A stretch of 49,599 bases of DNA from Eggerthellaceae bacterium (GTDB taxonomy: Bacteria > Actinomycetota > Coriobacteriia > Coriobacteriales > Eggerthellaceae). Positions 1 through 8,498 of the stretch are shown one piece after another (position 1 is the stretch's first letter; every line of letters starts with the position of its first letter). The position numbers were made by a program, and so were the translations under genes. Below the pieces are notes generated by a model. The model ran no database searches, was not told the DNA's origin, and saw only the letters and a program-made list of their open reading frames with translations. The stretch lies in the NCBI GenBank assembly GCA_017440565.1, contig JAFSHA010000104.1:1-49599 (forward strand), in the 5' to 3' direction.

Positions 1-194
1 TCGTGGAGGATGAGCCATGCTTGGACGAGCCGGAGCTGCTTTACGGGAAGGCTTCCGGCGAGAAGCTCGCCGTCGATCGCCACCGAGGCCTTGTGCTCCC
101 CATAGGTTACGTGAACGTGCGGCTTGTGGTGCTGCTCGTCGTCGAAGAAGAGCATCTTGATCACAAGGCCGTAAAACCTGCTTAGCTCGGGCAT
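1..194 (-). CDS. DUF4160 family protein, C-terminus cut by window edge
   Basis: The reverse strand reads MPELSRFYGLVIKMLFFDDE, then a histidine-rich HHKPHVHVTYGEHKA stretch and an IDGELLAGSLPVKQLRLV segment. This matches the N-terminal part of DUF4160, a family of about 80-100 residues with the pattern SRFYGIVI...HxPHxHxxYGE. The ATG is at 194-192, and 64 residues are visible before the frame runs off position 1. In many genomes DUF4160 is paired with a DUF2442 gene in toxin-antitoxin-like or stress-related pairs, but the partner would lie outside the window and no activity is established. The identification rests on motif recall, not a search. Confidence 0.7.
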   Translation of the reverse strand, partial: MPELSRFYGLVIKMLFFDDEQHHKPHVHVTYGEHKASVAIDGELLAGSLPVKQLRLVQAWLILH

Positions 195-716
195 GCGAAA
201 TCCTTCCATTCTTCCTTCATGGAAAGTATGGCACGTTGTCGCGCAGGTCGGGCGGGTCTTTACGAGAAAAGCGCCTAGATTGCCCCCGTTTACCCCGCGA
301 TTGAGCGGAATGCCCATCTGCGCCCCTTCGCCAGCCATGCCGCATCGCCGTCGAAGCGGACGTCGGGGCCTGCATCGAAAAGCTCCGCAGACGACCGTTC
401 TTCAGGCAATCGACAGAAAGCCGAAAGTCCAGATGGAAACCCCAAACCGTCACAATGCTGGGGTTTCCGTGATTATTGCCGTTGGTTTCGCACTCTGATT
501 GCGCGCATGTTCACGCCCGTTTTTCGGGTTCGTTCACGCCGCCCGCCCAACGCGCGTTGCCGGCAATGTTCACATGCTCGACGTTCGAGCTTTCGCCTTA
601 GGGCGCCGGGAGTCGACCGGGCGCATGCGGAACCCCCTCGCGCTTATGCGAAGGGCGGGGTGTGCAGGCCGACGGCGTCTCCGTGTCGAGGTGCCATTCG
701 GCGACAAACCATGCGG
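195..716. other. Gene-poor gap with one hairpin
   Basis: I see no credible gene here: the open frames lack ribosome binding sites and recognisable domains. The only structure noticed is an inverted repeat with 10-base arms at 435-444 and 459-468 (GGAAACCCCA / TGGGGTTTCC) and a 14-base loop. It has no T-tract, so a terminator role is doubtful. Confidence 0.5.
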
Positions 717-1616
717 CTACTGGGTAAGGTGATTCCAGAAATACTCGAACGTCGCGTCGCTTCTGCTTGCCAGGCACGCCGTCACCACGTGCGCGGCGGC
801 AGCCTCGTCTGAGATCGGGATCGCCTTAGACCCGAAGATTCCGAAGGCCGAGAGGAACGAGGGCATCACGAAGACCTCCTCCTCCTGCTCGACGAACGCA
901 AACGAGGCGGCGGTGTCGGTGACCGCAACGAAGAACGCTGGCGCGAGGTCGCATGACGAGAATATGCTCTCCACAGCCTGGCGATAGCTGGCGATCTCCA
1001 GGCAACCCGGCACGAGAACGGGGAACTCCGCAAGCTCCTCCAGCGTGACCGAGCTTCGCCCGAAGAGCGGATGGCCCGCCCCGACCCAGGCGGTGAAGGT
1101 CGTCGGGAAGCACTCGCGGGTCACGACGTCGGGAGGTGCTGCATCGCCCTTCGCCACGAGCATGTAGCACAGGTCCGACTCGCCTTGGCGAAGGACGTCG
1201 AGCTCGCTCAGGGACCTGACGGTGGGGACCGTGGCGAAGCGTACGTCGGGGAAGGCGGCGCAGGTCGCGCGCTTTGCCTCGTTGAGCCTCCTGAGCGATG
1301 GCTCCGGGTACGCGTCCGACAGCGCGTGCCTCATCAGCGTGATCCCGCTGCTCTGCCGCTTGCTGCTCTTCCGGCATCTGGAGATGACGGAGTCCATCTC
1401 CCCGAGCATGCGCGATGCGGCAACAAGGAACTCCTCGCCCTCGTGGGTGAGGGATATGGGCTTGCTCCTGACCACGAGGGGGAATCCCACCTCCTTCTCG
1501 AGATCAGAGATATGAGAGCTCAGCCTCGACTGCGCCATGTTCAGCTTGCGCGCCGCCACGCTGAAGCTCAGATGCTGGGCCAAGGCGATGAACTCGCGCA
1601 GGACCTCTGTTCTCAT
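717..1616 (-). CDS. LysR-family transcriptional regulator
   Basis: A 299-residue protein of the usual LysR length. The N-terminal winged helix-turn-helix (about residues 1-62) reads LREFIALAQHLSFSVAARKL followed by AQSRLSSHISDLEKEVG, the family's DNA-binding core. An effector-binding domain of the substrate-binding-protein fold fills the rest. The frame is open further upstream, but the ATG at 1616 is preceded by GGGAGG four bases away, so I place the start there. It is divergent from the Tat flavoprotein-TetR chimera starting at 1878, with 261 bases between them. That arrangement is typical of a LysR regulator controlling the adjacent gene and itself. The ligand is unknown. Confidence 0.9.
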   Translation of the reverse strand: MRTEVLREFIALAQHLSFSVAARKLNMAQSRLSSHISDLEKEVGFPLVVRSKPISLTHEGEEFLVAASRMLGEMDSVISRCRKSSKRQSSGITLMRHALSDAYPEPSLRRLNEAKRATCAAFPDVRFATVPTVRSLSELDVLRQGESDLCYMLVAKGDAAPPDVVTRECFPTTFTAWVGAGHPLFGRSSVTLEELAEFPVLVPGCLEIASYRQAVESIFSSCDLAPAFFVAVTDTAASFAFVEQEEEVFVMPSFLSAFGIFGSKAIPISDEAAAAHVVTACLASRSDATFEYFWNHLTQ

Positions 1617-1733
1617 GCGGCCTCCCTTCGCCGTAGGACGCAGCTGCCGTACGCCGTTGAGGGCGGGGCCGAGCGAATTCGGCAGACACGTGCCCATTTT
1701 GCCAAACCGACATCCCCGAGGGGGCGGAAAAGG

Positions 1734-1755
1734 CGGATAAGGTCTATCCGTTTTT
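1734..1755 (+). promoter_or_regulatory. Dyad in the LysR/flavoprotein intergenic region
   Basis: Inverted repeat CGGATA (1734-1739), AGGTC, TATCCG (1745-1750), followed by five T residues. It lies between the divergent LysR and flavoprotein genes, where LysR regulators usually bind A/T-edged dyads. It could instead be a weak terminator-like stem, but no + strand gene ends here. A LysR operator is the better guess, unproven. Confidence 0.35.
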
Positions 1756-1821
1756 CGGAAGCAAGCGGTCGCTATTTCGCATTTTACGTATCTCATCAGG
1801 CTTTTCTATCATTTGCGACCG

Positions 1822-1847
1822 CGAGGCGGGCCCATGGGCCCGCCTCG
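1822..1847. repeat. Perfect 26-bp palindrome upstream of the flavoprotein
   Basis: Bases 1822-1834 (CGAGGCGGGCCCA) are the exact reverse complement of 1835-1847. The palindrome is very G+C-rich and ends 16 bases before the AAGGAGG of the GTG start at 1878, so it would lie in the 5' untranslated region. It has no T-tract. Possible roles are an operator for a dimeric regulator or an mRNA hairpin near the ribosome binding site. Confidence 0.8.
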
Positions 1848-1877
1848 GTAGGTCAAGAAAAGCAAGGAGGGGTTATT

Positions 1878-3512
1878 GTGAATAGCACCAAGACGCCTTC
1901 GTCGAGCCTGTCTCGTCGAAGCTTTCTAGCCGGCTCCCTGATAGCGGGCGTCGGGGCGCTGAGCGCGGGCGTGAAGCCCGAGGTCGCCCGGGCGGAAGAC
2001 GGCGCGGCAGCAGGCGCGGCGGGCGCGCCCATAGTCAAGAACCCGCAGTACTCGTTCGAGTACGCGCCGGATCCCATCGACGAGAGCCTGATCGAGGAGA
2101 CCGTCGAGTGCGACATCCTCGTGGTCGGATCCGGCTGCTCGGGAGTCGCGGGGGCCCTGTACGCAGCAACGCAGGGCGTGAATGTCCACGTCATCGAGAA
2201 GGGCCCCGAGTACGGCGTTCACCGTCTGGCGGTGGCGGGCCTGAACTCGCAGCTCGCTCTCGGCATGGGGCTGCCGGAGGTGAGCGCCAGGGACTTCGCG
2301 CTCGACCTGTACCGCTACTCCGGGAACCTCCAGGCGAACCTTTCCGCCATCTCCCACTACGCCAGGGAGTCCGGAAAGTACGTCGACTGGCTGCAGGGGA
2401 TGATCGTGCAGAAAGGCTGGACCCTCATCCCCATGGGCAACTCGAAGACCGAGGGCAACGTGTGGAACGACTACATGACCATGTACATGTTCATGGACCC
2501 CGAGGGAAACAGCATCATCACCGGCAAGTCCCCCGACTGGGTTGAGCTCATGGGCGATATCGCCGCGGAGAACGGCGCGCAGTTCCACTTCAACGAGCCT
2601 CTCGTCCGCCTGGAGCGCGAGGAGGGGGAGGACGGCCGCTGCACGGGCGTCATCACGCAGCACTGCATCACGGGCGCATACCGCAGGTTCAAGGCGAGCA
2701 AGGGCATCCTCCTCGCCGCCGGCGACTTCTTCCAGGACAAGGAGATGGTTCACAAGTACTGCCGCCACCTGGAGAAGGTGACCATGTCCATCGCCGAGCC
2801 GAACAACTCCGGCGACACGCACAAGGCGGCTCTTTGGATCGGCGCCGAGATGGACGATTACATCCCCGTGGTTGATTTCATAGACTCCGAGTTCTCCTCG
2901 CCCGACACATGTATGAAGATGTCCATCGTCGACGCGGCGGACAGGCTCCTGAAGGCAAGACCCTTCGAAAAGGTCTCCGTCGGCGACATCTGCCGCGAAG
3001 CAAATATTTCTCGACGAACGTTCTACAACCACTTCGAAGACAAAGCCAGCATGATCAACTGGTTAGGTTCCTACATTTTCTGCTCACGGCTCGTGCAGGT
3101 GGGCATTTCGTTCACCTGGGAAGAGGCTATTTTTCTCATGCTGCGCGACATCTGCGCGAACGTTCCCAATCTGGGGAGGGGAACGGAGCTGTCGAAGAAA
3201 AACACCAACTATTTCCAACACTGCAGAAAGAACATCGAGGAAGCCCTCGTGCGCGAACTGCGGAGGCGCGAGAACGTGAAGAATACCGAGAGCCTCCGTT
3301 TCCAAGCGGCGATGCTCCCCCTCTTGCTTCTCAACTTCGCAAACGCACTCACTGCGAAGCGCGCATTCCCCGGGACGTTCCAGCAGATCACCGCTGCCGG
3401 CATGGAGATAGAAGCACCCGACGAGGCGACCTGCCGAAAGTACGCCTCCCTCATTCTCGAGTTCATTCCCGACGAGATCAAAGAAGCAATGCTGAATCCC
3501 CGCATAAGATAG
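1878..3512 (+). CDS. Chimera: N-terminal half of a Tat FAD flavoprotein fused in frame to a TetR-type regulator
   Basis: A single 544-codon frame with a GTG start seven bases after AAGGAGG (1864-1870). Residues 1-40 form a Tat signal (LSRRSFLAGS, twin Arg 13-14). Residues 79-110 are a Rossmann FAD motif (LVVGSGCSGVAGALYAA, GxGxxG at 84-89, ending VIEKG), as in the FAD_binding_2 fumarate-reductase/urocanate-reductase-like family. That family normally runs to about 500-600 residues. Here it stops near residue 343, and from about residue 346 the sequence is a TetR N-terminal domain (VDAADRLLKARPFEKVSV, then DICREANISRRTFYNHF) with a normal-length C-terminal half. The substrate-binding and C-terminal FAD-contact regions are missing, so the flavoprotein half cannot be a normal reductase. 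If exported by Tat, the DNA-binding half would be in the wrong compartment. A deletion fusing two neighbours, or an assembly chimera, is likely. The TetR half could still be expressed from an internal start (ATG at 2913 or 2919). Confidence 0.75.
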   Translation: MNSTKTPSSSLSRRSFLAGSLIAGVGALSAGVKPEVARAEDGAAAGAAGAPIVKNPQYSFEYAPDPIDESLIEETVECDILVVGSGCSGVAGALYAATQGVNVHVIEKGPEYGVHRLAVAGLNSQLALGMGLPEVSARDFALDLYRYSGNLQANLSAISHYARESGKYVDWLQGMIVQKGWTLIPMGNSKTEGNVWNDYMTMYMFMDPEGNSIITGKSPDWVELMGDIAAENGAQFHFNEPLVRLEREEGEDGRCTGVITQHCITGAYRRFKASKGILLAAGDFFQDKEMVHKYCRHLEKVTMSIAEPNNSGDTHKAALWIGAEMDDYIPVVDFIDSEFSSPDTCMKMSIVDAADRLLKARPFEKVSVGDICREANISRRTFYNHFEDKASMINWLGSYIFCSRLVQVGISFTWEEAIFLMLRDICANVPNLGRGTELSKKNTNYFQHCRKNIEEALVRELRRRENVKNTESLRFQAAMLPLLLLNFANALTAKRAFPGTFQQITAAGMEIEAPDEATCRKYASLILEFIPDEIKEAMLNPRIR

Positions 3513-3780
3513 TTCATCTTGCAATTCCCTCGGCATATTGGGTGCAGAGAAAGGTGCAAGTCGGCGATTGCAAAGAAACCTCTGAAAGAAACGCGTCCGC
3601 TCACGCCTCTGCTTACCCTATTCCCAGAGTGGTGGTCAAAGAACTGACCTATGAGATGGGAATTAACGGCCTCGGCTTTTTTTAAATGAGTTCAGTTCTT
3701 CGGATCTCGCTTGACTAAGAGGCTGACTTGCTTGAGGCGTGAATACTGATAATTGAAGGAGTTCAACAGGTTAGTTAAAC
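3513..3780. other. Gap without a gene
   Basis: No credible coding region. A run of seven T residues at 3677-3683 follows only a three-base stem (GCC/GGC), which is too weak to call a terminator. Confidence 0.4.
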
Positions 3781-3807
3781 AAATGGGCGCCAATTCGGCG
3801 CCCATTT
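3781..3807 (-). terminator. Rho-independent terminator of the penicillin-binding protein gene
   Basis: Perfect 11-base arms at 3781-3791 (AAATGGGCGCC) and 3797-3807 (GGCGCCCATTT) around a five-base loop, ten bases past the stop codon of the leftward gene. On the minus strand the stem runs into a short T-rich tail. Confidence 0.8.
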
Positions 3808-3816
3808 TCGTGTGTA

Positions 3817-6225
3817 TTATGCTTCTGGATTATATGCGGGTGGGCCTTCGGGGGAAGGTTCGCTTGAAGTTGCAGCACCACCAGCATCGGGATCAGGTGT
3901 AGTGTCAGGATCCGGCGTCACGCTTGGCCCGGGGTCAGGCGTGACCGTAGGAGGAACGTTCGGATCGGGTGTAACGCTCGGCTCTTCCCCTTCGGGATCC
4001 TCTTCCCCTTCGGGATCCTCTTCCTCCGGCGCATCGGGGTCGGGGCCCTTCGAAACGATGATAACCACCTTGTCTCCGTCAACGCCCTGGCCGATTACCG
4101 TACCCGCAGGCACCTCGGGATCAAACTCTTCCTCGGTCTTGTAATCCTCGTACTTCTCCTTCTTAAGGGCAGCAAGAGCCTCTTCAAGCGTCATGCCCTT
4201 GAGTTCGGGAGCCTCGGAGGGGTCCTTGTAGCCAACCAGCCCGGGAACATCGAGGTCGGTGTTGCTGAAGTACTTGGTGTACTTGGGAGCATTGGCAGTC
4301 GGGAACTGCTCGATCTTGCGGTCAGCCAGATAATCGTTCATGAACAGGCCGAACACGCGTGCGGCGTTGACGCTGCGCGGAACGTTAACCACATTGTCAG
4401 GGTCTCCAATCCACACAGAGCAGGAAAGCTGGGGCGTAATGCCGCAGAACCAGCTATCGTTATAGCCTTCGGAGGTGCCCGTCTTGCCGCCAACAGGCTG
4501 ACCATTGTAAAGGCGAGCATTCGTACCCGTGCCGCTGGAAACGACGCTCTTAAGGCAGTCGGTTGCAGCGTAGGCCACTTCAGCGGAAATAACGCGCTCG
4601 CCCTCGCGCTCGGAGTTGTCAAGCAGCACTTCCCCGTTGCGGTCAACGATCTTCACAATGCCCGTCGGCTTCTGATAAATACCACCGGTGGCAATGCTTC
4701 CGTATGCTCCGGCCATCTCGAGCGTAGTGACGTCGCCAACGCCCAGCGTGACAACCGGAACCTCGGGAAGATCGCTGGTAATGCCCATACGATGAGCCGT
4801 CTCGATAACGGCCGCGGGTGTAACCGCAAGGCAAAGGCGAATGAAACCGGTGTTCGAGGACACCTGAAGCGCGCTCTTGATGCTGCGGATGCCATAGTGA
4901 GCACCGTAAATGTTGCTGATGCGCGTACCGTTCACCTCAACCCACTTGCCGCAGTCAACCTGGGTTTGGGGTGAAATGCCCTGCTCAAGCGCGGTAATGA
5001 GCGTGAACGTCTTAAAGGAGGAGCCCGCCTGACGTGCGCCTTGCGAGGCCAGGTTCCACTGGTTGGCGTAGAAGTCCTTGCCACCCACCATCGCGACAAT
5101 GTAGCCGGTATCGGGGTCAACCGCCGAAAGGGCCACGGAAAGTTCGCTGCTGATTTCGCCCTCGACCTTGCGCGCCGCAGCCTCGGCCATCTTCTGCGCT
5201 TCAATATCGAGGGTGGTGTAAACCGTCAGGCCTCCCTTGAAAAGCGTGGCGGTGTCGAGGTCGTAATCGTTCATAAGGCTGTCACGAACGTAGCTCGCGA
5301 AATAGGGGTACTTCAAGAAGCCGTCAACGGAATTCTCGGTCGGGTTGAGGGCCAGCTCGGCCGCATTTGCGGCGTCTGCCTCCTCTTGCGTAATGCAGCC
5401 GTAGTTCACCATGCGGTTAAGCACGACCCACTGGCGATTATCGGCATTCTCGGGGTAATAAATGGGGTTGTTGTACTCAGGAGACTGCGGGATGCCAATG
5501 AGCATCGAAGCCTCTTCGAGCGTAAGATCGATGGCATCCTTAGAGTAGTAACGCTCCGCCGCAGCCTCGATGCCATAAGCTCCTGCACCGTAGTTGATGG
5601 TGTTGAGGTACATGAGAAGGATTTCCTCCTTCTCGTAGATTTCCTCCATCGCCATGGCTATGTATGCCTCGCGCACCTTACGCTTGAGGCTGATGTCGTT
5701 CATCTCATTCGCAAGAACGGTATTGCGTACCAGCTGCTGCGTTATGGTGGAAGCACCCTCAAGCGTACCACCCATCATGTTGTTGATGAGCGCTCGGCCG
5801 ATACCAAGCAGGTCGACGCCGTTATGCTCGTAGAAGCGCTCGTCCTCGGTAGCAACCGTACCTTCAACAACATAGGGGCTGATCTGCTCAAGCGAGTCGA
5901 GCGGGTCGCGGTTCTCAAGCGCAAACTCGGCCAGGAGCGTCTCTCCGTCAGCTGCGTATACCAGCGTCGGTTCGCTGGTATTAAACGCATCGGCATCCTC
6001 GTAGTCCGGAAGGTCCTGCAACCATTCATCGCAGAGATTGATTACGGCGAATGCGGCAATTCCGCAGGCAACGACGAAAAGCGCGAAGAAGCCCAGCAGC
6101 ACCTTCCAAACAATGCTCACGACGCTTGCCTTGCCGCGGCTGGCGCGGCCCCTATTAGAGTATGCGTTACGGGAATGATCCCTCGGATCGAGATGCTCCT
6201 GTGGGATATCCTGTTTCTTAGCCAT
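3817..6225 (-). CDS. Class A penicillin-binding protein (transglycosylase/transpeptidase) with PASTA-like domain
   Basis: Bifunctional peptidoglycan synthase of about 800 residues. Numbering from the first of two adjacent Met codons: cytoplasmic basic tail 1-36, transmembrane segment about 37-65, glycosyltransferase 51 domain about 85-270 with catalytic Glu128 in EDERFYEHNG and the EGASTITQQLVRN motif, then a transpeptidase domain with Ser403-x-x-Lys406 (SSFK), Ser457-Ser-Asn459 and Lys582-Thr-Gly584. A PASTA-like segment (about 660-727, VPGLVGY...) is followed by an acidic, proline-rich tail rich in DPEGEE and TPDP units. I start at the second Met (6225) because GGAG is five bases upstream, against two for the first. 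It acts outside the membrane, polymerising and cross-linking the wall. It is monocistronic, with its own terminator, and divergent from menA. Confidence 0.95.
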   Translation of the reverse strand: MAKKQDIPQEHLDPRDHSRNAYSNRGRASRGKASVVSIVWKVLLGFFALFVVACGIAAFAVINLCDEWLQDLPDYEDADAFNTSEPTLVYAADGETLLAEFALENRDPLDSLEQISPYVVEGTVATEDERFYEHNGVDLLGIGRALINNMMGGTLEGASTITQQLVRNTVLANEMNDISLKRKVREAYIAMAMEEIYEKEEILLMYLNTINYGAGAYGIEAAAERYYSKDAIDLTLEEASMLIGIPQSPEYNNPIYYPENADNRQWVVLNRMVNYGCITQEEADAANAAELALNPTENSVDGFLKYPYFASYVRDSLMNDYDLDTATLFKGGLTVYTTLDIEAQKMAEAAARKVEGEISSELSVALSAVDPDTGYIVAMVGGKDFYANQWNLASQGARQAGSSFKTFTLITALEQGISPQTQVDCGKWVEVNGTRISNIYGAHYGIRSIKSALQVSSNTGFIRLCLAVTPAAVIETAHRMGITSDLPEVPVVTLGVGDVTTLEMAGAYGSIATGGIYQKPTGIVKIVDRNGEVLLDNSEREGERVISAEVAYAATDCLKSVVSSGTGTNARLYNGQPVGGKTGTSEGYNDSWFCGITPQLSCSVWIGDPDNVVNVPRSVNAARVFGLFMNDYLADRKIEQFPTANAPKYTKYFSNTDLDVPGLVGYKDPSEAPELKGMTLEEALAALKKEKYEDYKTEEEFDPEVPAGTVIGQGVDGDKVVIIVSKGPDPDAPEEEDPEGEEDPEGEEPSVTPDPNVPPTVTPDPGPSVTPDPDTTPDPDAGGAATSSEPSPEGPPAYNPEA
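3983..4018. repeat. Two tandem copies of an 18-bp unit in the PBP tail
   Basis: Bases 3983-4000 and 4001-4018 are identical (TCTTCCCCTTCGGGATCC) and encode two copies of an acidic six-residue unit, GEEDPE. The in-frame length of 18 bases would let copy number vary without breaking the gene. Confidence 0.85.
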
Positions 6226-6440
6226 CATGACTCCTCAACAAGCTTGGTTCAGCCTCCGCCTTGTCGGCGAAAGACCCCATGTGCATATTTAGACCAAGTA
6301 AAACGTGCACACATAAACAATTATTTTATCGCGAATGACTAGCAGGTACCTACCTCCACGAATAATTCGGCTAATAATCCCGAAGGTTCGACAACTTCGC
6401 CCCTTCACTTCCCCCTCGCATGCGGTCAACATGCTAGCGA

Positions 6441-6446
6441 TATAAT
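6441..6446 (+). promoter_or_regulatory. Candidate -10 box for menA
   Basis: A perfect TATAAT at 6441-6446 with no convincing -35 at the usual distance. Transcription would start near 6452, just past the first in-frame ATG (6450). That supports the internal ATG at 6495 as the true menA start. Confidence 0.45.
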
Positions 6447-6494
6447 GCTATGAAACATAACGAACTCCAGACACCGCATCTTAAAGAAGGTAAC

Positions 6495-7451
6495 ATGCCG
6501 CAGGATAACTCGCGTGATAACGCAGATTGCTTGACCTATCAAACCCTCACGCCCAAGATGGCGTGGCTTTTGGCGGCGCCGCATACCTGGCCTGCGTCCA
6601 TCTTGCCGGTACTTATTGCCGCCGCATGCGCTTGGGCTGCAACCGGAACCCTCTCCATCACCATGACCTTCACCTTGCTTGTCATCTGCATCCTCATGCA
6701 AAGCGCCGTGAACACCTTTAATGACTACTTCGACTACGTGAAGGGCACCGATTCGGTCGAGGATAACGTCGAGGAAAGCGACGCCATCCTCATTTACAAC
6801 AACGTTAACCCGAAATCGGCCCTTTGGCTTGCCGTCGGCATGCTGGCCGTGGCCTTTTTGCTCGGCATCTACCCCATCGTAGTGGCCGGAGTTACGCCGC
6901 TTATCATCGCCCTTATCGGTGCTCTCGTGGTAGTGCTGTATTCCGGCGGAAAGACCCCTATCTCATATCTGCCCATCGGTGAGCTTGTCAGCGGCGGAGT
7001 CATGGGTGGGCTTATTCCCCTTGCTTGCTTCCAGGTTCTCACGGGTGTCTTGGAGCCCCTTATGCTGGTCTGGGCCATACCCACTATCATCGGCGTCGGG
7101 CTTATCATGCTCACCAACAATACCTGCGACATTGAAAAGGATATCGCAGCGCGCAGAAGCACGCTTTCGGTGAAGATCGGACGCGAAAAGGCCGTTAAGC
7201 TCTATCACGCATTGCTCGCAATTTGGGTTGTGGCCATTATCGTTATCATCCTGATTTGGTACACAGGCGGCGTCGTGGTGCTTCCATTCATGCTGCTGGC
7301 AAGCTACCCGCTGCTCAGGGCCCTTCTTAACAACCCCATCATCCCGCAAAGCCGTATCGGCGCCATGGCTCAAGTTTGCAGCGTCAACATTGCGCTCGGC
7401 TCCTTCTACGCCGCGGCAATATTCGCAAGCGGCGTCACGCTTGCCCTGTAG
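6495..7451 (+). CDS. menA: 1,4-dihydroxy-2-naphthoate polyprenyltransferase
   Basis: Integral membrane UbiA-family prenyltransferase that attaches the polyprenyl chain to dihydroxynaphthoate in menaquinone synthesis. The first Asp-rich motif reads NTFNDYFDYVKGTD and the second NNTCDIEKDI; both bind Mg-diphosphate. Multiple hydrophobic helices fill the rest, and the length (318 residues) is normal for MenA. I chose ATG 6495, preceded by AAGAAGG, over ATG 6450, which sits on top of a TATAAT box. Menaquinone would serve anaerobic respiration. The gene stands alone, divergent from the penicillin-binding protein and convergent with gluQ. Confidence 0.9.
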   Translation: MPQDNSRDNADCLTYQTLTPKMAWLLAAPHTWPASILPVLIAAACAWAATGTLSITMTFTLLVICILMQSAVNTFNDYFDYVKGTDSVEDNVEESDAILIYNNVNPKSALWLAVGMLAVAFLLGIYPIVVAGVTPLIIALIGALVVVLYSGGKTPISYLPIGELVSGGVMGGLIPLACFQVLTGVLEPLMLVWAIPTIIGVGLIMLTNNTCDIEKDIAARRSTLSVKIGREKAVKLYHALLAIWVVAIIVIILIWYTGGVVVLPFMLLASYPLLRALLNNPIIPQSRIGAMAQVCSVNIALGSFYAAAIFASGVTLAL

Positions 7452-7461
7452 GAGCTCCGCG

Positions 7462-7477
7462 GCGTTCGCGAGAACGC
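7462..7477. terminator. Small hairpin between convergent menA and gluQ
   Basis: GCGTTC / GAACGC arms with a GCGA tetraloop in the 30-base gap between two converging genes. There is no T-tract, so termination activity is uncertain. Confidence 0.35.
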
Positions 7478-7481
7478 TAAG

Positions 7482-8495
7482 CTACTCGAAAACAATGCTC
7501 GTTTTGCCGTGAAGTCGGCCGAGCAGCGTTTCGAGCGTGAGGGCTTTCAGCAGGTCCTGCGGCATAACAGGCTCTTCGGCGTCGATAATACCTGTCAGAT
7601 AGGCAATATGGCCCAAAACGGCTTCAGGTGCTTTATAGTGGCTCAGAAGCGCGTCTAGCGCGGCATCCTGGTTGCGTTTTGCCAAGCGTCGTCCGTCGGG
7701 AGCGACGATGAGCGGGACATGCGCATACGCAACCTCATCGAAGCCGAGTAGCTTCTGGAGATACCTTTGCTGCGGGCTGGAATCCAAAAGATCGACGCCT
7801 CGCACGACGGAGTTAACCCCTTGAGCCGCATCGTCAACCACAACGGCTAGCTGATAGGCAAAGCTTCCATCGAATCGCCTGATGACGAAATCTCCGCAGT
7901 CATTCGCCAAATTGAAGGTGCTGATCCCCTGGAATTGATCTTCGATTACGCAGAGCTCATCAGGCACGGAAAGGCGATATGCTGCGGGTTTTTCCGCCAA
8001 CAGGCTCTCTCGATCACGTTCGGAAAGAGAACGGCACGTGCCCGGGTACACCAGCTTATCCGAAGCATGCGGAGCGGACGCGGCATGCAAATCGGCCCTC
8101 GTGCAGAAGCAGGGATACACCCCTCCCCCGCTCTTCAGCTGCTCAAACGCCTCCACGTAGGCCTCATGCCTTACTTGCTGGTAGAAGGGGCCTTCATCCC
8201 ACGTCAGGCCAAGCGTTTCGAAATCGCGCATAAGGGCGTCAATGTGCTCTTGCTTGGAGCGCTGCGCATCAAGGTCCTCAATGCGCAAGACGATACGCCC
8301 GCCCTGGAGCTTCGCAATTAGCCACGCGCAAAGAGCCGAGAACACGTTGCCAGCGTGCATGCGCCCCGAAGGCGAGGGCGCGAAACGGCCGACTACCTCT
8401 GGATTAGCTCCATGAGCGGACAATAGAGGGGTCGAAAGAGCCGCATCCCTCGCGGAATACTGCTCCTTCGACCCCTTTCTATCAAGCGTGTTCAC
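7482..8495 (-). CDS. gluQ: Glutamyl-Q tRNA(Asp) synthetase
   Basis: Truncated glutamyl-tRNA synthetase paralogue that glutamylates queuosine at the wobble position of tRNA-Asp. The class I signature is present as FAPSPSGRMHAGN (HIGH-like) and RLAKRNQD (KMSKS-like). The zinc site characteristic of the family is seen as CFC, then YPGTC about 25 residues later. There is no anticodon-binding domain. The frame opens with GTG at 8495, three bases after the iorB stop, giving 337 residues. This leaves about 35 residues before the conserved core that the family usually lacks, and no good ribosome binding site precedes the GTG. The true start may be a later non-ATG codon. It is last in the paaK-ior gene run. 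Confidence 0.88.
   Translation of the reverse strand: MNTLDRKGSKEQYSARDAALSTPLLSAHGANPEVVGRFAPSPSGRMHAGNVFSALCAWLIAKLQGGRIVLRIEDLDAQRSKQEHIDALMRDFETLGLTWDEGPFYQQVRHEAYVEAFEQLKSGGGVYPCFCTRADLHAASAPHASDKLVYPGTCRSLSERDRESLLAEKPAAYRLSVPDELCVIEDQFQGISTFNLANDCGDFVIRRFDGSFAYQLAVVVDDAAQGVNSVVRGVDLLDSSPQQRYLQKLLGFDEVAYAHVPLIVAPDGRRLAKRNQDAALDALLSHYKAPEAVLGHIAYLTGIIDAEEPVMPQDLLKALTLETLLGRLHGKTSIVFE
8427..8476. repeat. Inverted repeat inside the gluQ 5' region
   Basis: Ten-base perfect arms at 8427-8436 (AGGGGTCGAA) and 8467-8476 (TTCGACCCCT), 30 bases apart, within the N-terminal extension of gluQ. This could fold in the mRNA just after iorB and affect gluQ translation, or may mean this stretch is leader rather than coding sequence. 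Confidence 0.55.
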
Positions 8496-8498
8496 AAG

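Noticed and set aside
3660-3690. Terminator at the T7 run after the TetR half
   Set aside because: The preceding stem is only three base pairs, too weak, and the run lies about 165 bases past the stop codon.
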